Below are positions 1 to 7,785 of a stretch of DNA of 64,000 bases, piece by piece. A program made the position numbers and the translations under genes. Under the pieces are notes generated by a model. That model worked only from the letters and a program-made list of their open reading frames with translations, was not told the origin of the DNA and did not search any database. Location of the stretch: NCBI GenBank assembly GCA_934504345.1, contig CAKSVR010000008.1, positions 1 to 64,000 on the forward strand, given 5' to 3'. This stretch comes from an uncultured Agathobaculum sp. (GTDB lineage Bacteria > Bacillota > Clostridia > Oscillospirales > Butyricicoccaceae). The stretch's first letter is position 1. Each line of letters opens with the position of its first letter.

Positions 1-248
1 TCCTTCAGGTACTTCTTCAGGGAGTCGCCAGCCTTCTTCAGGTGACCCTTCTGGGGCTTGTTCAGGCGAGCTTCCTTAACATCCTCAAAACCGAACTGTA
101 CAGCATTGTAGCCGTCCTTCTCTTCAGTCTTGAGCTGAGTTACAACGCAAGGACCTGCTTCGATTACGGTGCAGGGGATAACCTTGCCGTCAGCATTGAA
201 GATCTGGGTCATACCGACCTTCTTGCCGATGATTGCTTTGTTCAGCAT
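1..248 (-). CDS. rplC: 50S ribosomal protein L3 (N-terminal part, runs off the window)
   Basis: The first 82 or so residues of ribosomal protein L3 are present. The reading begins MLNKAIIGKKVGMTQIF, the typical Firmicute L3 N-terminus, and the gene continues past position 1. L3 binds 23S rRNA early in large-subunit assembly and helps shape the peptidyl-transferase centre. The ATG at 248 follows an AAGGAGG Shine-Dalgarno sequence. It lies 123 bp downstream of rpsJ on the same strand, the canonical S10-operon order (S10, L3, L4...). Expression should come from the promoter at 1050-1078. Only the C-terminal part is missing, because of the window edge. Confidence 0.97.
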   Translation of the reverse strand, partial: MLNKAIIGKKVGMTQIFNADGKVIPCTVIEAGPCVVTQLKTEEKDGYNAVQFGFEDVKEARLNKPQKGHLKKAGDSLKKYLK

Positions 249-371
249 TTGTTTTTCCTCCTTAAAGGTTATTGGTTGACGGCATTTGACCGCCAACATG
301 ACCTCGCCGCGCGTGTCGCGGCAGGGCTTCAAACCGCCGGTGGGTTACTCCGGTCAGTTTGTTGACTTAGA

Positions 372-683
372 TTAGAGCTTAACCTCAAACTCAACGCCAG
401 CCGGCAGGTCGAGAGTGGTCAGAGCCTCGATGGTTGCCTGATTCGGGTTGATGATGTCGATCAGGCGCTTGTGGGTGCGGCGCTCGAACTGCTCACGGGA
501 GTCCTTGTACTTGTGAACAGCACGCAGGATGGTAACGATCTGCTTCTCGGTCGGCAGCGGGATCGGGCCGGAAACCTTCGCGCCGTTGCGCTTTGCGGTC
601 TCGATGATCTTCTCTGCGGACTGGTCGATCAGCTCGTGATCATACGCCTTCAGGCGAATGCGGATCTTCTGTGCGTTTGCCAT
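372..683 (-). CDS. rpsJ: 30S ribosomal protein S10
   Basis: The 103-residue product, starting MANAQKIRIRLKAYDHELID, is full-length S10, a component of the 30S head that also acts in antitermination complexes (NusE) by family knowledge. The ATG at 683 was preferred to an in-frame upstream ATG at 713 because GAGGAGG stands directly before it and the protein then matches family length. It is the first gene of the S10 operon, followed by rplC. A leader of about 360 nt separates it from its promoter. Confidence 0.97.
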   Translation of the reverse strand: MANAQKIRIRLKAYDHELIDQSAEKIIETAKRNGAKVSGPIPLPTEKQIVTILRAVHKYKDSREQFERRTHKRLIDIINPNQATIEALTTLDLPAGVEFEVKL

Positions 684-1043
684 TGTGGAATTTCCTCCTC
701 GTATGTGTGCCATACATTAAATAATGTTTTGACTCGCTACGGAGAGAAACTGCAACTCCGCCGTGCGTATCACGCAGCGGACATGAAAATAACCGGGCGC
801 ACTGATTCCAGCGCAACAATCCGGTCACGATAAGAAACGTAAGTGGTTCAGACTATCGGCTTGACGGCGCACGCGCCGCGAGTCCCGAATTTACGCATGA
901 ACATTGCGTTTTTGCCGAACATCTAAGTTCAGCTGATAGCAGTTATCTCAACCGCCCGATTGTCGGACCTACTCCACCGAAGTTACCTGCCCTTAGCAGC
1001 AATCTCCGGTATCATCGCGTTTTTTCCTTGCTCTCGCAAGTGC
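684..1043 (-). promoter_or_regulatory. Long 5' leader of the S10 operon
   Basis: About 360 nt lie between the predicted transcription start near 1043 and rpsJ, with no convincing gene. Several short inverted repeats are visible, such as GGCGC-GT-GCGCC near 865-876 and GCGT-GAT-ACGC near 765-775. Length and position fit an autoregulatory ribosomal-protein leader (L4-type control of S10 operons is known in other bacteria). I cannot match it to a defined motif by eye. Confidence 0.45.
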
Positions 1044-1049
1044 TTATAC

Positions 1050-1078
1050 AGAATACTATATTTCTTCCCCGAAGTCAA
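1050..1078 (-). promoter_or_regulatory. Sigma-A-type promoter of the S10 operon
   Basis: Read on the minus strand: -35 TTGACT (1073-1078), 17-bp spacer, -10 TATTCT (1050-1055). It sits between the anti-sigma gene terminator and rpsJ and is the only good match upstream of the operon. Confidence 0.65.
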
Positions 1079-1136
1079 GTGTTTGCACAAAATTTTTATC
1101 AGATTTTTGTGAAAATCCGAAAAATTCGCGTTATGC

Positions 1137-1171
1137 ACAAAAACGGGCCCGGAATCAGTCATCCCGGACCC
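1137..1171 (-). terminator. Rho-independent terminator after the anti-sigma gene
   Basis: A 10-bp GC-rich stem (arms 1145-1154 and 1162-1171, two G-U pairs, 7-nt loop) is followed on the minus strand by GTTTTTG. It lies just downstream of the anti-sigma factor stop at 1185 and closes the dusB-sigma-anti-sigma operon. Confidence 0.8.
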
Positions 1172-1184
1172 ATTTTGCCCAATG

Positions 1185-2147
1185 TCACTGGTCTGCGACT
1201 GCCAGTATCCACGACGAGGCGCGGCTGTTGATCGTCAGGCCGATGTCATCATACGCAGAAACGGTGTAGCCCGCCTTTTCCGCGATCTGAAGCGTTTTCT
1301 GCAGCGTATCCATGCTGTTCTCCAGCCGGAACCACGAAATGCCGTTCTCCTGCGTGAGCAGCTCGCCGCCGATGTCCGGCAGGTCACTGCCGCCGATGGC
1401 TACATAGCAGTACGCGGCACGCAGTCCGTACAGGCTCTGCGGCAGCGTGAATGTCGGCTGCGGCTGTGTCTGCACCTGTGCCTGTGTGCTGCTGTCGGCT
1501 ATCGGCTCCTCGGTCACGACAGCACGGCCGCCGCTCGCTGCCGGCTGTTCCGCCGGATCGGCCTCGCCCTGTTCTTCGGCGGCATCGTTCGCTTCCGCGC
1601 AGCTCTGTACGCCGCAATCCGCGCTGTCCGTACTGCCGGCGCTCTTGGCTGCGGCGCTGCTGTTCCCGTCGGCGGCCGCTTCACTGTCCGCCGAGGCGTT
1701 CTCCTGCATGGCCTGCCGGATGCTGTCACGCATCTCGCTGTCCGCCATGCCGCCCGCATCCGCCGAAACGGTTTCAGGAGCAGCCCCACTGCTGCTGTCC
1801 GCCACCGTGCTGAATGCAGGCATCAGTCCCCCGCCGAGCACCACCAGCACCACGACTGCCGCCGCAGCGACCATCGTGAACACCGGCATCCGGCGCATCG
1901 GCTTCTGCGGCTTGACCACCCGAACAGGCTCCTCCTGCCGCAGCCGCTCCATGATGCCTGCGTGCAGTCCCTCCGGCGGCTCCTCGTCCACCGCCATCAG
2001 GCTTCGCATCTGCTCAATATCCTGTTTCAGCGCGGCGCATGACGGGCACTCCGCCAGATGTTCCTCCAGCTTTTGTTTTTCGGAATCGGTCAGCGTGCCG
2101 TCCACGCTGTTCGAGCAGAGCTGCTCAAAATATTCCTCCTCGTTCAT
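1185..2147 (-). CDS. Zinc-finger anti-sigma factor (RsiW-like), membrane-anchored
   Basis: A 320-residue protein. The N-terminal ZAS-type domain carries EHLAECPSCAALK (the H-x3-C-x2-C motif) at about residues 29-41 and should hold the partner sigma factor. A single hydrophobic segment (about residues 88-110) anchors it in the membrane. A long Ala/Ser/Asp-rich linker and a C-terminal extracytoplasmic domain of unknown type follow. Its start overlaps the stop of the ECF sigma gene by 4 bp, so the two are translationally coupled as a cognate pair. Release is probably by regulated proteolysis, as in the family. The inducing signal cannot be read from the sequence. Confidence 0.85.
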   Translation of the reverse strand: MNEEEYFEQLCSNSVDGTLTDSEKQKLEEHLAECPSCAALKQDIEQMRSLMAVDEEPPEGLHAGIMERLRQEEPVRVVKPQKPMRRMPVFTMVAAAAVVVLVVLGGGLMPAFSTVADSSSGAAPETVSADAGGMADSEMRDSIRQAMQENASADSEAAADGNSSAAAKSAGSTDSADCGVQSCAEANDAAEEQGEADPAEQPAASGGRAVVTEEPIADSSTQAQVQTQPQPTFTLPQSLYGLRAAYCYVAIGGSDLPDIGGELLTQENGISWFRLENSMDTLQKTLQIAEKAGYTVSAYDDIGLTINSRASSWILAVADQ

Positions 2148-2749
2148 GCATCCTCGCCTCCCTTCGTATCTTTAGACGGGGACAAATGAAAAAGGTTCCC
2201 TCGTTTGAGCAAAATTTTTCGCAGAGCGATGCGCGCCCGCGACAGACGGGACTTGACCGTTCCCTCGCTGATCTCCAACACCTCCGCGATTTCGGTGTAG
2301 CTCATGCCGGAAACATCGCGCAGCAGCACGATGCGGCGGTGCTCGTCGCTCACCTCGTCGAGCGCGGCGGCCAGCTCCCGGCCGAGTTCGCTGTTCTCCA
2401 GATGCTCCTCGGGCGTAGGCGCGGTGTCCGGGATGGGCCGCTCGTCGTCTTCCTCGCCCTGCACGAGCGGCTGGGTCTGCGGCTGAGTCTGTCTGCGGCG
2501 TGCGTGATCCACGCACATATTCATCGTGATGCGGAACAGCCATGTCGAAAAGCCGCTGTCCCCGCGGAAGCTCTCCATCGAGCGCCACGCCTTGAGGAAA
2601 ACCTCCTGCGTGATGTCGGCGGCATCCTCCGGCGAGCCGGACGAGCGCAGTGCAATGGCGTACACGCGCTTTTCGTAGCGTGTCACCAGCTCCTCAAAGG
2701 CGGAAAGGTCGCCGCGGCGCGCCTGAGCCACGATATGCTTGTCGTCCAC
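2144..2749 (-). CDS. ECF-type RNA polymerase sigma factor (SigW-like)
   Basis: A 201-residue group IV sigma factor. Region 2 holds the core-binding and -10 recognition helix (DAADITQEVFLKAWRSMESF, about residues 42-61). Region 4 carries a helix-turn-helix (SYTEIAEVLEISEGTVKSRL) for the -35. The linker is longer and more acidic than usual. Translation starts at a GTG after GGAGGG. The gene is 21 bp downstream of dusB and overlaps the anti-sigma gene, so the three form one operon. The regulon is unknown; cell-envelope stress is the usual job of this class. Confidence 0.9.
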   Translation of the reverse strand: MDDKHIVAQARRGDLSAFEELVTRYEKRVYAIALRSSGSPEDAADITQEVFLKAWRSMESFRGDSGFSTWLFRITMNMCVDHARRRQTQPQTQPLVQGEEDDERPIPDTAPTPEEHLENSELGRELAAALDEVSDEHRRIVLLRDVSGMSYTEIAEVLEISEGTVKSRLSRARIALRKILLKRGNLFHLSPSKDTKGGEDA

Positions 2750-2770
2750 TGCGTCTTCCCTCCTTCCCGC

Positions 2771-3748
2771 TTATCCTTTCGCTGCCACGAACGCTTTCAG
2801 CTCCTCTGCGATTTCATAGAGCTGTTCGAGCTGTGTCAGCGCACAGATACGGTTTTTGAATGTCTTAACGCCGCTCTCCCGCTTGAGATAGCAGTTCACA
2901 TGGCGGCGGGCCTCCAGCATGGCGATGTGTTCGCCTTTTTGCGCGGCGGCCAGCTCGATCTGGCGCACGGCGGTGTCGATGCGCTCCGCGAACGGCGGCA
3001 GCGGCGGACAAACGCCGGTTTCGAGCAGCGCATTCGCCCGTTCGAACAGCCACGGGTCGCCGAGTGCGCCTCGGCCGATCATCACGCCGTCCGCGCCGGT
3101 GTGTGCGAGAATGCGGACGGCATCCTCGGGCTCGGCCACATCGCCGTTGGCGAACACCGGGATGGAAACCGCCTGCTTGACCTCCCGTATCGCATCCCAG
3201 TCAGCCGTGCCGCTGTACTGCTGCGAACGGGTGCGCCCGTGCAGCGTGATGGCCGCCGCACCGGCCTGCTCGGCCATTTTCGCGAACTCCACGCAGTTGA
3301 TGTGTCCCTCATCCCAGCCCTTGCGGAACTTGACCGTCACCGGCACATCGACCGCAGAAACGACCGCCGCAATGACTTCGGCCGCCTGAGCCGGGTCTTT
3401 CATCAGCGCCGAGCCATCCCCGTTGTTCACGATCTTGGGCGCCGGACAGCCCATATTGATGTCGATCATATCGCATCCGGACTTTTCGAGCGCCAGCTTC
3501 GCGCCCTCTGCCATGGTTTCCGGCTCGTGCCCGAAAATCTGCGCCGCCGCCGGATGCTCGTCCGCGCCGAGCTCGAGCAGCCGCGGTGTTTTCTTGTCCT
3601 TGTAGCACAGCGCCTTGGCCGAAACCATTTCGGTGACGGTCAGCGCCGCGCCGTGCTCGCGGCAGATATGGCGGAACGCAAGATCGGTCACGCCGGCCAT
3701 CGGCGCCAGCGCCAGCTTTCCGTTTATCGTTACCTTGCCGATCTGCAT
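2771..3748 (-). CDS. dusB: tRNA-dihydrouridine synthase (DusB family)
   Basis: A 325-residue flavoenzyme reducing uridine to dihydrouridine in the tRNA D-loop. Visible are the FMN-barrel start LALAPMAGVTD, the catalytic-cysteine motif NMGCPAPKIVNNGDGSALM near residue 100, the TLHGRTRSQQYSG segment, and ANGDVAEPEDA/GVMIGRGALGDPW phosphate-binding loops. Length is normal for bacterial DusB. It is the first gene of an apparent operon with the ECF sigma/anti-sigma pair, which may only reflect shared transcription. Confidence 0.93.
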   Translation of the reverse strand: MQIGKVTINGKLALAPMAGVTDLAFRHICREHGAALTVTEMVSAKALCYKDKKTPRLLELGADEHPAAAQIFGHEPETMAEGAKLALEKSGCDMIDINMGCPAPKIVNNGDGSALMKDPAQAAEVIAAVVSAVDVPVTVKFRKGWDEGHINCVEFAKMAEQAGAAAITLHGRTRSQQYSGTADWDAIREVKQAVSIPVFANGDVAEPEDAVRILAHTGADGVMIGRGALGDPWLFERANALLETGVCPPLPPFAERIDTAVRQIELAAAQKGEHIAMLEARRHVNCYLKRESGVKTFKNRICALTQLEQLYEIAEELKAFVAAKG

Positions 3749-3902
3749 ACCGTTCCTCCGTTTTATCCATTATATATCTGTCCGCAGACCATTCATGCGG
3801 CATTCTCCGCTCATCGCGCGGCCAGCTGTCATAACGCTGTATATTTTACCATAACACGACCGCAAATGCAACTTACAGAATGGATGCAGACATTTTTCGA
3901 CC

Positions 3903-3944
3903 GAAAAACGCAAAAACAGGGCAAATCCGCAGATTTACCCTGTT
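3903..3944 (-). terminator. Terminator of the dedA-family gene
   Basis: An 11-bp stem with one mismatch (3917-3927 with 3932-3942, loop CGCA) leads on the minus strand into two T-runs (GTTTTTGCGTTTTT). It begins 12 bp after the stop of the DedA gene. Confidence 0.85.
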
Positions 3945-3955
3945 GATATATTCTG

Positions 3956-4465
3956 TTACATCACCATCGTGAGGATCTTCCCGCTGAAGAAATACCCGAA
4001 CGAGATGAGCGCGGTATTCCACACCGTGATGCCCGCCGCCGACCAGCCGACGAACCACTTGACCGGCATCCGGATCAGTCCCGCCGGGATGGAAACGATG
4101 GTGCGGATGCACGGGATGACGCGGACGATCGCCAGCCCGCGTCCGTGCTGGGCATCGATGAAATTGTGGCATTTCTGCACGAGCGAACGGAATTTTTTGC
4201 TCTTGCCGAACAGCTTCTCCATGATGGGTTCGCCGCCCCAGTAGCACAGACCGTAGATGACCAGACTGCCGAGCACGCCGGACACCACGCTGAGTGCGAC
4301 CGTCAGCGGCAGCGAGAGCTCGCTCTGCGCGATGAGCACGCCGATGCACGGCATGATAACGCCCGCCGGAAAGCCCGGAAGATTCATATATTCACAAAAG
4401 ACCACCGCACAGACCAGAATGAGTCCGTACTGGTGAAAAAGCGCAAAAAAGGTTTCGGCTGTCAT
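3956..4465 (-). CDS. DedA-family membrane protein
   Basis: A 169-residue polytopic membrane protein of the DedA/SNARE-associated family. The signature EYMNLPGFPAGVIMP and the segment RFIPCIRT-like (VRVIPCIRTIVSIPAGLIRMP) hold the conserved proline/arginine motif of the re-entrant region. Family members act in undecaprenyl-phosphate or phosphatidylglycerol translocation and membrane homeostasis. The start at 4465 (MTAETFF) follows AGGAGG. A longer frame upstream lacks such a site and would add non-homologous residues. It is monocistronic, with its own promoter at 4525-4553 and its own terminator. Confidence 0.88.
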   Translation of the reverse strand: MTAETFFALFHQYGLILVCAVVFCEYMNLPGFPAGVIMPCIGVLIAQSELSLPLTVALSVVSGVLGSLVIYGLCYWGGEPIMEKLFGKSKKFRSLVQKCHNFIDAQHGRGLAIVRVIPCIRTIVSIPAGLIRMPVKWFVGWSAAGITVWNTALISFGYFFSGKILTMVM

Positions 4466-4524
4466 ACTGATCCGCCTCCTGTCGATTGGTAACAGGCGAA
4501 CACACACTTTCGTCTGTATTATAT

Positions 4525-4553
4525 AGTATACCAACCGAAACCATGCGGTACAA
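4525..4553 (-). promoter_or_regulatory. Promoter of the dedA-family gene
   Basis: Minus strand: -35 TTGTAC (4548-4553), 17-bp spacer, -10 TATACT (4525-4530), about 60 bp before the start codon. Confidence 0.6.
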
Positions 4554-4581
4554 GAGAACGGCTCCTCATTTTATAATCTGT

Positions 4582-4842
4582 TTACAAAACGAGGGCTGAC
4601 AGAGCCCACAGCGTACCGATCAGCAGCGTTCCCGCGCAGAAACCGACCAGCAGAGAGAGCCCGTCCGCCTTTCGCCTCTGCCGGCGGCGCGGCGCGAGAT
4701 AGCTGTTGGCGATGCGGCACGCCTCGCGCACCATGTCGCCGCGCGGCACGCTGCTGTCCCGCACAAGGAATATCGCCTGTTCGAACACGCCCTTGTCCTC
4801 CGGCCGCACCACGATCACCCGGCGGCTGACACCTTTCACCAT
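4582..4842 (-). CDS. Small conserved membrane protein linked to spoIIE, function unknown
   Basis: An 86-residue protein. A basic N-terminal part (MVKGVSRRVIVVRPEDKGVF) is followed by an Arg-rich stretch and one C-terminal membrane segment (LSLLVGFCAGTLLIGTLWAL). From memory, similar small proteins accompany spoIIE-type genes in Clostridia and are sometimes misannotated as translation factors. I cannot assign a function. It starts 47 bp after the spoIIE stop, preceded by AGGGAGG, so co-expression with spoIIE at sporulation onset is likely. Confidence 0.7.
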   Translation of the reverse strand: MVKGVSRRVIVVRPEDKGVFEQAIFLVRDSSVPRGDMVREACRIANSYLAPRRRQRRKADGLSLLVGFCAGTLLIGTLWALSALVL

Positions 4843-4889
4843 AGGGTTTCCCTCCTTTATCCCTGTCAGTATCCCCCATTTCGCGCAGT

Positions 4890-7244
4890 CTATACCAGCT
4901 TTTCGATACGCATGACCATTGCCGTGCGGTCGTCATCGTGGCCGCGGCCCTTGGCCTCGTTCACCAGCAGCGCCGCGATGTCCTTCGGGCTGTCGTTCGC
5001 GTGGCTGATGAGCAGCTGGCGCACCCACTTGTCATCCGTGCCGTCTGTCACGCCGTCCGAGAGCAGGATGACCAGATCGCCGTCGCCCAGCCGCAGCGGC
5101 ACAGCATCCTCGAGCTCGTCCTCCTCCGCCAGCCCGATGGGCAGCGCTTTTCCGGGCAGAATCGTCCAGCGGCCGTTCAGCCTGAAATACGTCGGCGCGG
5201 CGCCGCATTTCAGGCTCTCCGCGCGGCCCGTGAACAGGTCGAGCGTGAACGCATCCAGTGTGGTGAAGCGCATCCCGTCCGAGCGCAGCCGCAGCGCCGG
5301 AGAAACCGCGTGCAGCGCATCACCGACCGAAATGCCCGCCCGCAGGAAGCGTTCGAGCGAGGTGATGAGCATCCGACTGTCCTGCGAAGCGGCTGTGCCC
5401 GAGCCCATGCCGTCCGACAGCAGCAGGCACGCCACGCCCGCCTCGGTGAGAAAATAGCAGCCGTTGTCGCCGGAAACCGCTGCACCCTCTTTCTGCTGGC
5501 GGCCGATGCCGACCACCGCGCGGAACGGTGCGCGTTCGCGCATCTCGATGTGCGCGCCCTGTGCATTCTCGGCAATCTTAGGCGCGGTGAGCGTAACGCC
5601 CAGCAGCGCGGACAGTCCCGCCGAAAAGCCCTCTCCCTGCTGCATGATGTCATCAATGCCGTCGCCGTACAGCTCGATCGTCAGCCGTCCCTGTGCATCG
5701 CGCACCGCGCACACGCGGTCGATCCAGCCGAACGCCGCCGCGTAGCGCCGCACCTGCCGTTCCATCTGCGGCTGGGCGGTTTCGTCCTGTGTCACCTCCG
5801 CGCCCAGCTGGCGAAGAATGTCCGTAATGCCCGCATATTGCCTCGCAAGCACGCTTTTGTTCTCCTCCTGCTGCCGCCGAAGGCTCTGGCGCTCACGGAG
5901 CGCGAACAGGCCGCTGTTGATGGCCCGCATCAGCTCGGGCAGGCGCACGCAGCGTGCGGCAAAGTGATAGGGAAAATCGCTCATTTCGGCTCGTCCGCGC
6001 TCCAGCATAGGCTGGGTGACATCGTTGAGTGCGGACAGCGTGTTCACATAGTCCCTCTGCCAGCACTGCGAGCACAGCACGCAGCTTTTGCACACATGGT
6101 CGCTGGCGTAGTCGAACACCGCGCGGACATTCTGGTCGCCCGCCGCCTTGCCCTCGCTGATGCCGCTCAGCATGGAGAGATAGAGCTCGTAGAACGCCTG
6201 TGCTGCCTCGGTGGCACAGGTGCCCGCGATGCGCCGCACGCGCTGACTGGCAGCCTCGCCCATCAGGGTGTCCGGCAGCAGACTGCGCCGGATGGCCTCC
6301 CACACGAACGGCGGCAGCGCCGCGAACGCCGTCACGGCACAGCACAGCTCCGCGATGAGCGGCACGAACAGCGGATGCTCCACGCCGAGCATGGCCGCAC
6401 ACAATCCCGCGCCGAGCGCACACACCGAGAACCAGCCGCGCCCGCTGTCGCGGAACAGCCCTGCGACCAGCGCGCACAGGCCGTAGCAGCAGGTGAACAG
6501 CGCACCGTAGCCCACGCTGAGGTCCATCGCCGCACCGAACGCCACACCGGCCGCCGCACCGGCGGTCGGCCCGCCGAGATACGCCGCCGCCAGCACGAGC
6601 AGCAGCGCTCCGGCTCGTGCGGGTGCGAATATGCCGAACAGGCTGATGCCCGAGAGCGACAGAAGCACGGTCGCGGTCAGCACCAGCAGCGTTACCGGCC
6701 TGCGCCAGTCGTTTTCATCGCGCGGCGGCGCGAAAGCCGCGCCGTACACCCAGCACACGCCGAATGTCACGCCCTGAACGGCGATGAACGTCAGTACATC
6801 GGTCGTCCGCAGCGTTGTGCCGAGCGGCAGGAACACAAACGTGCATACTGTGCTCGCAAACGCCGCCACGCTCGGCGCGAACCACCGCAGCGTGATAACG
6901 CGCAGTCCGGCGCAGACACTCATCACGCACAGCACGAGCAGCGCTGCCGCCGAGTAGATACCGCCGTGGAATCCGTCGCCGCGCAGCATCACGCCGCACA
7001 CCAGCCCGCCGAGCGCGGACAGACCCGCGCCGCGCGCCATCAGGGCCGACACCATCGCCAGCCCGAACGGCATATAGCCGCCGAGGATGGTCCCGTGTGC
7101 CAGCACCGCGCACAGCGCGAACCGCTGCACGCCGACGATCAACGTCCGCAGATGCTCTTCTTTCCAAAATCCCGCCGCCCACGCCGCCGCGTGTCCGATC
7201 CGCACAGGGATGGGTGCGGACCGTTTTGCTCTTTGCTTGTCCAT
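4890..7244 (-). CDS. spoIIE: Stage II sporulation protein E (membrane PP2C phosphatase)
   Basis: A 784-residue protein. An N-terminal half of about ten hydrophobic segments (roughly residues 25-330) is followed by a central regulatory domain with a Cys cluster (CKSCVLCSQCW). A C-terminal PP2C phosphatase domain follows (about 575-784) with the metal-binding motifs LLLSDGMGSG and VILLSDGVTDG. SpoIIE dephosphorylates SpoIIAA-P at the forespore septum and thereby frees sigma-F; its target operon is at 13909-15370. The start at 7244 (MDKQRAKRSA) follows AAGGAGG; the frame extends further upstream without support. Spo0A control is expected, and a weak 0A-like box lies upstream. Confidence 0.95.
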   Translation of the reverse strand: MDKQRAKRSAPIPVRIGHAAAWAAGFWKEEHLRTLIVGVQRFALCAVLAHGTILGGYMPFGLAMVSALMARGAGLSALGGLVCGVMLRGDGFHGGIYSAAALLVLCVMSVCAGLRVITLRWFAPSVAAFASTVCTFVFLPLGTTLRTTDVLTFIAVQGVTFGVCWVYGAAFAPPRDENDWRRPVTLLVLTATVLLSLSGISLFGIFAPARAGALLLVLAAAYLGGPTAGAAAGVAFGAAMDLSVGYGALFTCCYGLCALVAGLFRDSGRGWFSVCALGAGLCAAMLGVEHPLFVPLIAELCCAVTAFAALPPFVWEAIRRSLLPDTLMGEAASQRVRRIAGTCATEAAQAFYELYLSMLSGISEGKAAGDQNVRAVFDYASDHVCKSCVLCSQCWQRDYVNTLSALNDVTQPMLERGRAEMSDFPYHFAARCVRLPELMRAINSGLFALRERQSLRRQQEENKSVLARQYAGITDILRQLGAEVTQDETAQPQMERQVRRYAAAFGWIDRVCAVRDAQGRLTIELYGDGIDDIMQQGEGFSAGLSALLGVTLTAPKIAENAQGAHIEMRERAPFRAVVGIGRQQKEGAAVSGDNGCYFLTEAGVACLLLSDGMGSGTAASQDSRMLITSLERFLRAGISVGDALHAVSPALRLRSDGMRFTTLDAFTLDLFTGRAESLKCGAAPTYFRLNGRWTILPGKALPIGLAEEDELEDAVPLRLGDGDLVILLSDGVTDGTDDKWVRQLLISHANDSPKDIAALLVNEAKGRGHDDDRTAMVMRIEKLV

Positions 7245-7270
7245 TTGTGACGCCTCCTTGTTGCTTTCCC

Positions 7271-7335
7271 AGTATATCCCAAGGAGGTCGATTCCCTTGA
7301 CGGGAAATAACAGCGGGAATTGCGTTTTCGGAAAA
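7271..7335 (-). promoter_or_regulatory. Putative spoIIE promoter region with a 0A-like box
   Basis: On the minus strand a -10-like TATACT (7271-7276) lies 27 bp before the spoIIE ATG. TTTTCCGAAAAC (7324-7335) resembles the Spo0A box TTTGTCGAANAA at most positions. No good -35 is seen at 17 bp, which is usual for Spo0A-activated promoters. Weak, pattern-based call. Confidence 0.3.
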
Positions 7336-7454
7336 GTTCGGCGCATATTCCAGCTTTCGCGTGCGTAAAAACGACGGCAAAGTGCGGCGAACGGCGGTTT
7401 TGCCGCAGAAACAACGGATTCGCTCGTTCTGCGGCAATCTTTATGCGGTGCTCA

Positions 7455-7548
7455 CGAATTGCGGGAGCGATTCGCCGTTTCCGGTCGGGGAGTTCGCGCG
7501 CTGCGAAGCGGGCGCGGCAGATTGCATGGGTTTTGCGTTGTTGTTCAC
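7455..7548 (+). repeat. Deletion remnant of the R element (R0)
   Basis: CGCCGTTTCCGG and the following GCGCGCTGCGAAGC resemble the inner end of the R-element left arm. This is joined directly to GCGGCAGATTGCATGGGTTT, which in other copies lies about 250 bp further in. The internal part is therefore missing. Found between spoIIE and the ABC exporter operon. Confidence 0.55.
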
Positions 7549-7567
7549 ACTGAACTTTACCCTTGCC

Positions 7568-7694
7568 CGTAGGGCGGGGTGCCCTCAGGAGGTGAATTGC
7601 CCGTCAGGGCAAGAGAAACCACTCTGGAGTGCCCCGCCGTTGTAAATGTGTGCTCTCTCCTATGTGCGGCGGGCTGAAGGCAGCCCGCCCTACG
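7568..7694. repeat. REP-like palindromic repeat (copy a, double module)
   Basis: The block opens with CGTAGGGCGGGGTGCCCTCA and ends in GCAGCCCGCCCTACG, so its ends are inverted repeats. The middle includes TTGCCCGTCAGGGCAA and CACTCTGGAGTGCCCCGCCG. The same motifs recur at 44558, 53095, 53304 and 56210. Confidence 0.8.
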
Positions 7695-7715
7695 AATAAC
7701 GCAAATCATCCGGTC

Positions 7716-7740
7716 AATTCTCCATTTCCATTCTCCATTC
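7716..7740. repeat. Short CCATTCTCCATT-type repeat
   Basis: AATTCTCCATTTCCATTCTCCATTC belongs to the short tandem motif seen also at 45150, 58765 and 62586, usually at gene ends. Confidence 0.6.
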
Positions 7741-7744
7741 CGCA

Positions 7745-7782
7745 CAAAAAAGAACCCGAAACTTTCGTTTCGGGTTCTTTTG
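7745..7782 (-). terminator. Terminator of the ABC exporter operon
   Basis: Perfect 11-bp stem GAACCCGAAAC/GTTTCGGGTTC with a GAAA loop, followed on the minus strand by TTCTTTTTTG. It ends the marR-ABC-ABC operon. Confidence 0.9.
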
Positions 7783-7785
7783 GCC

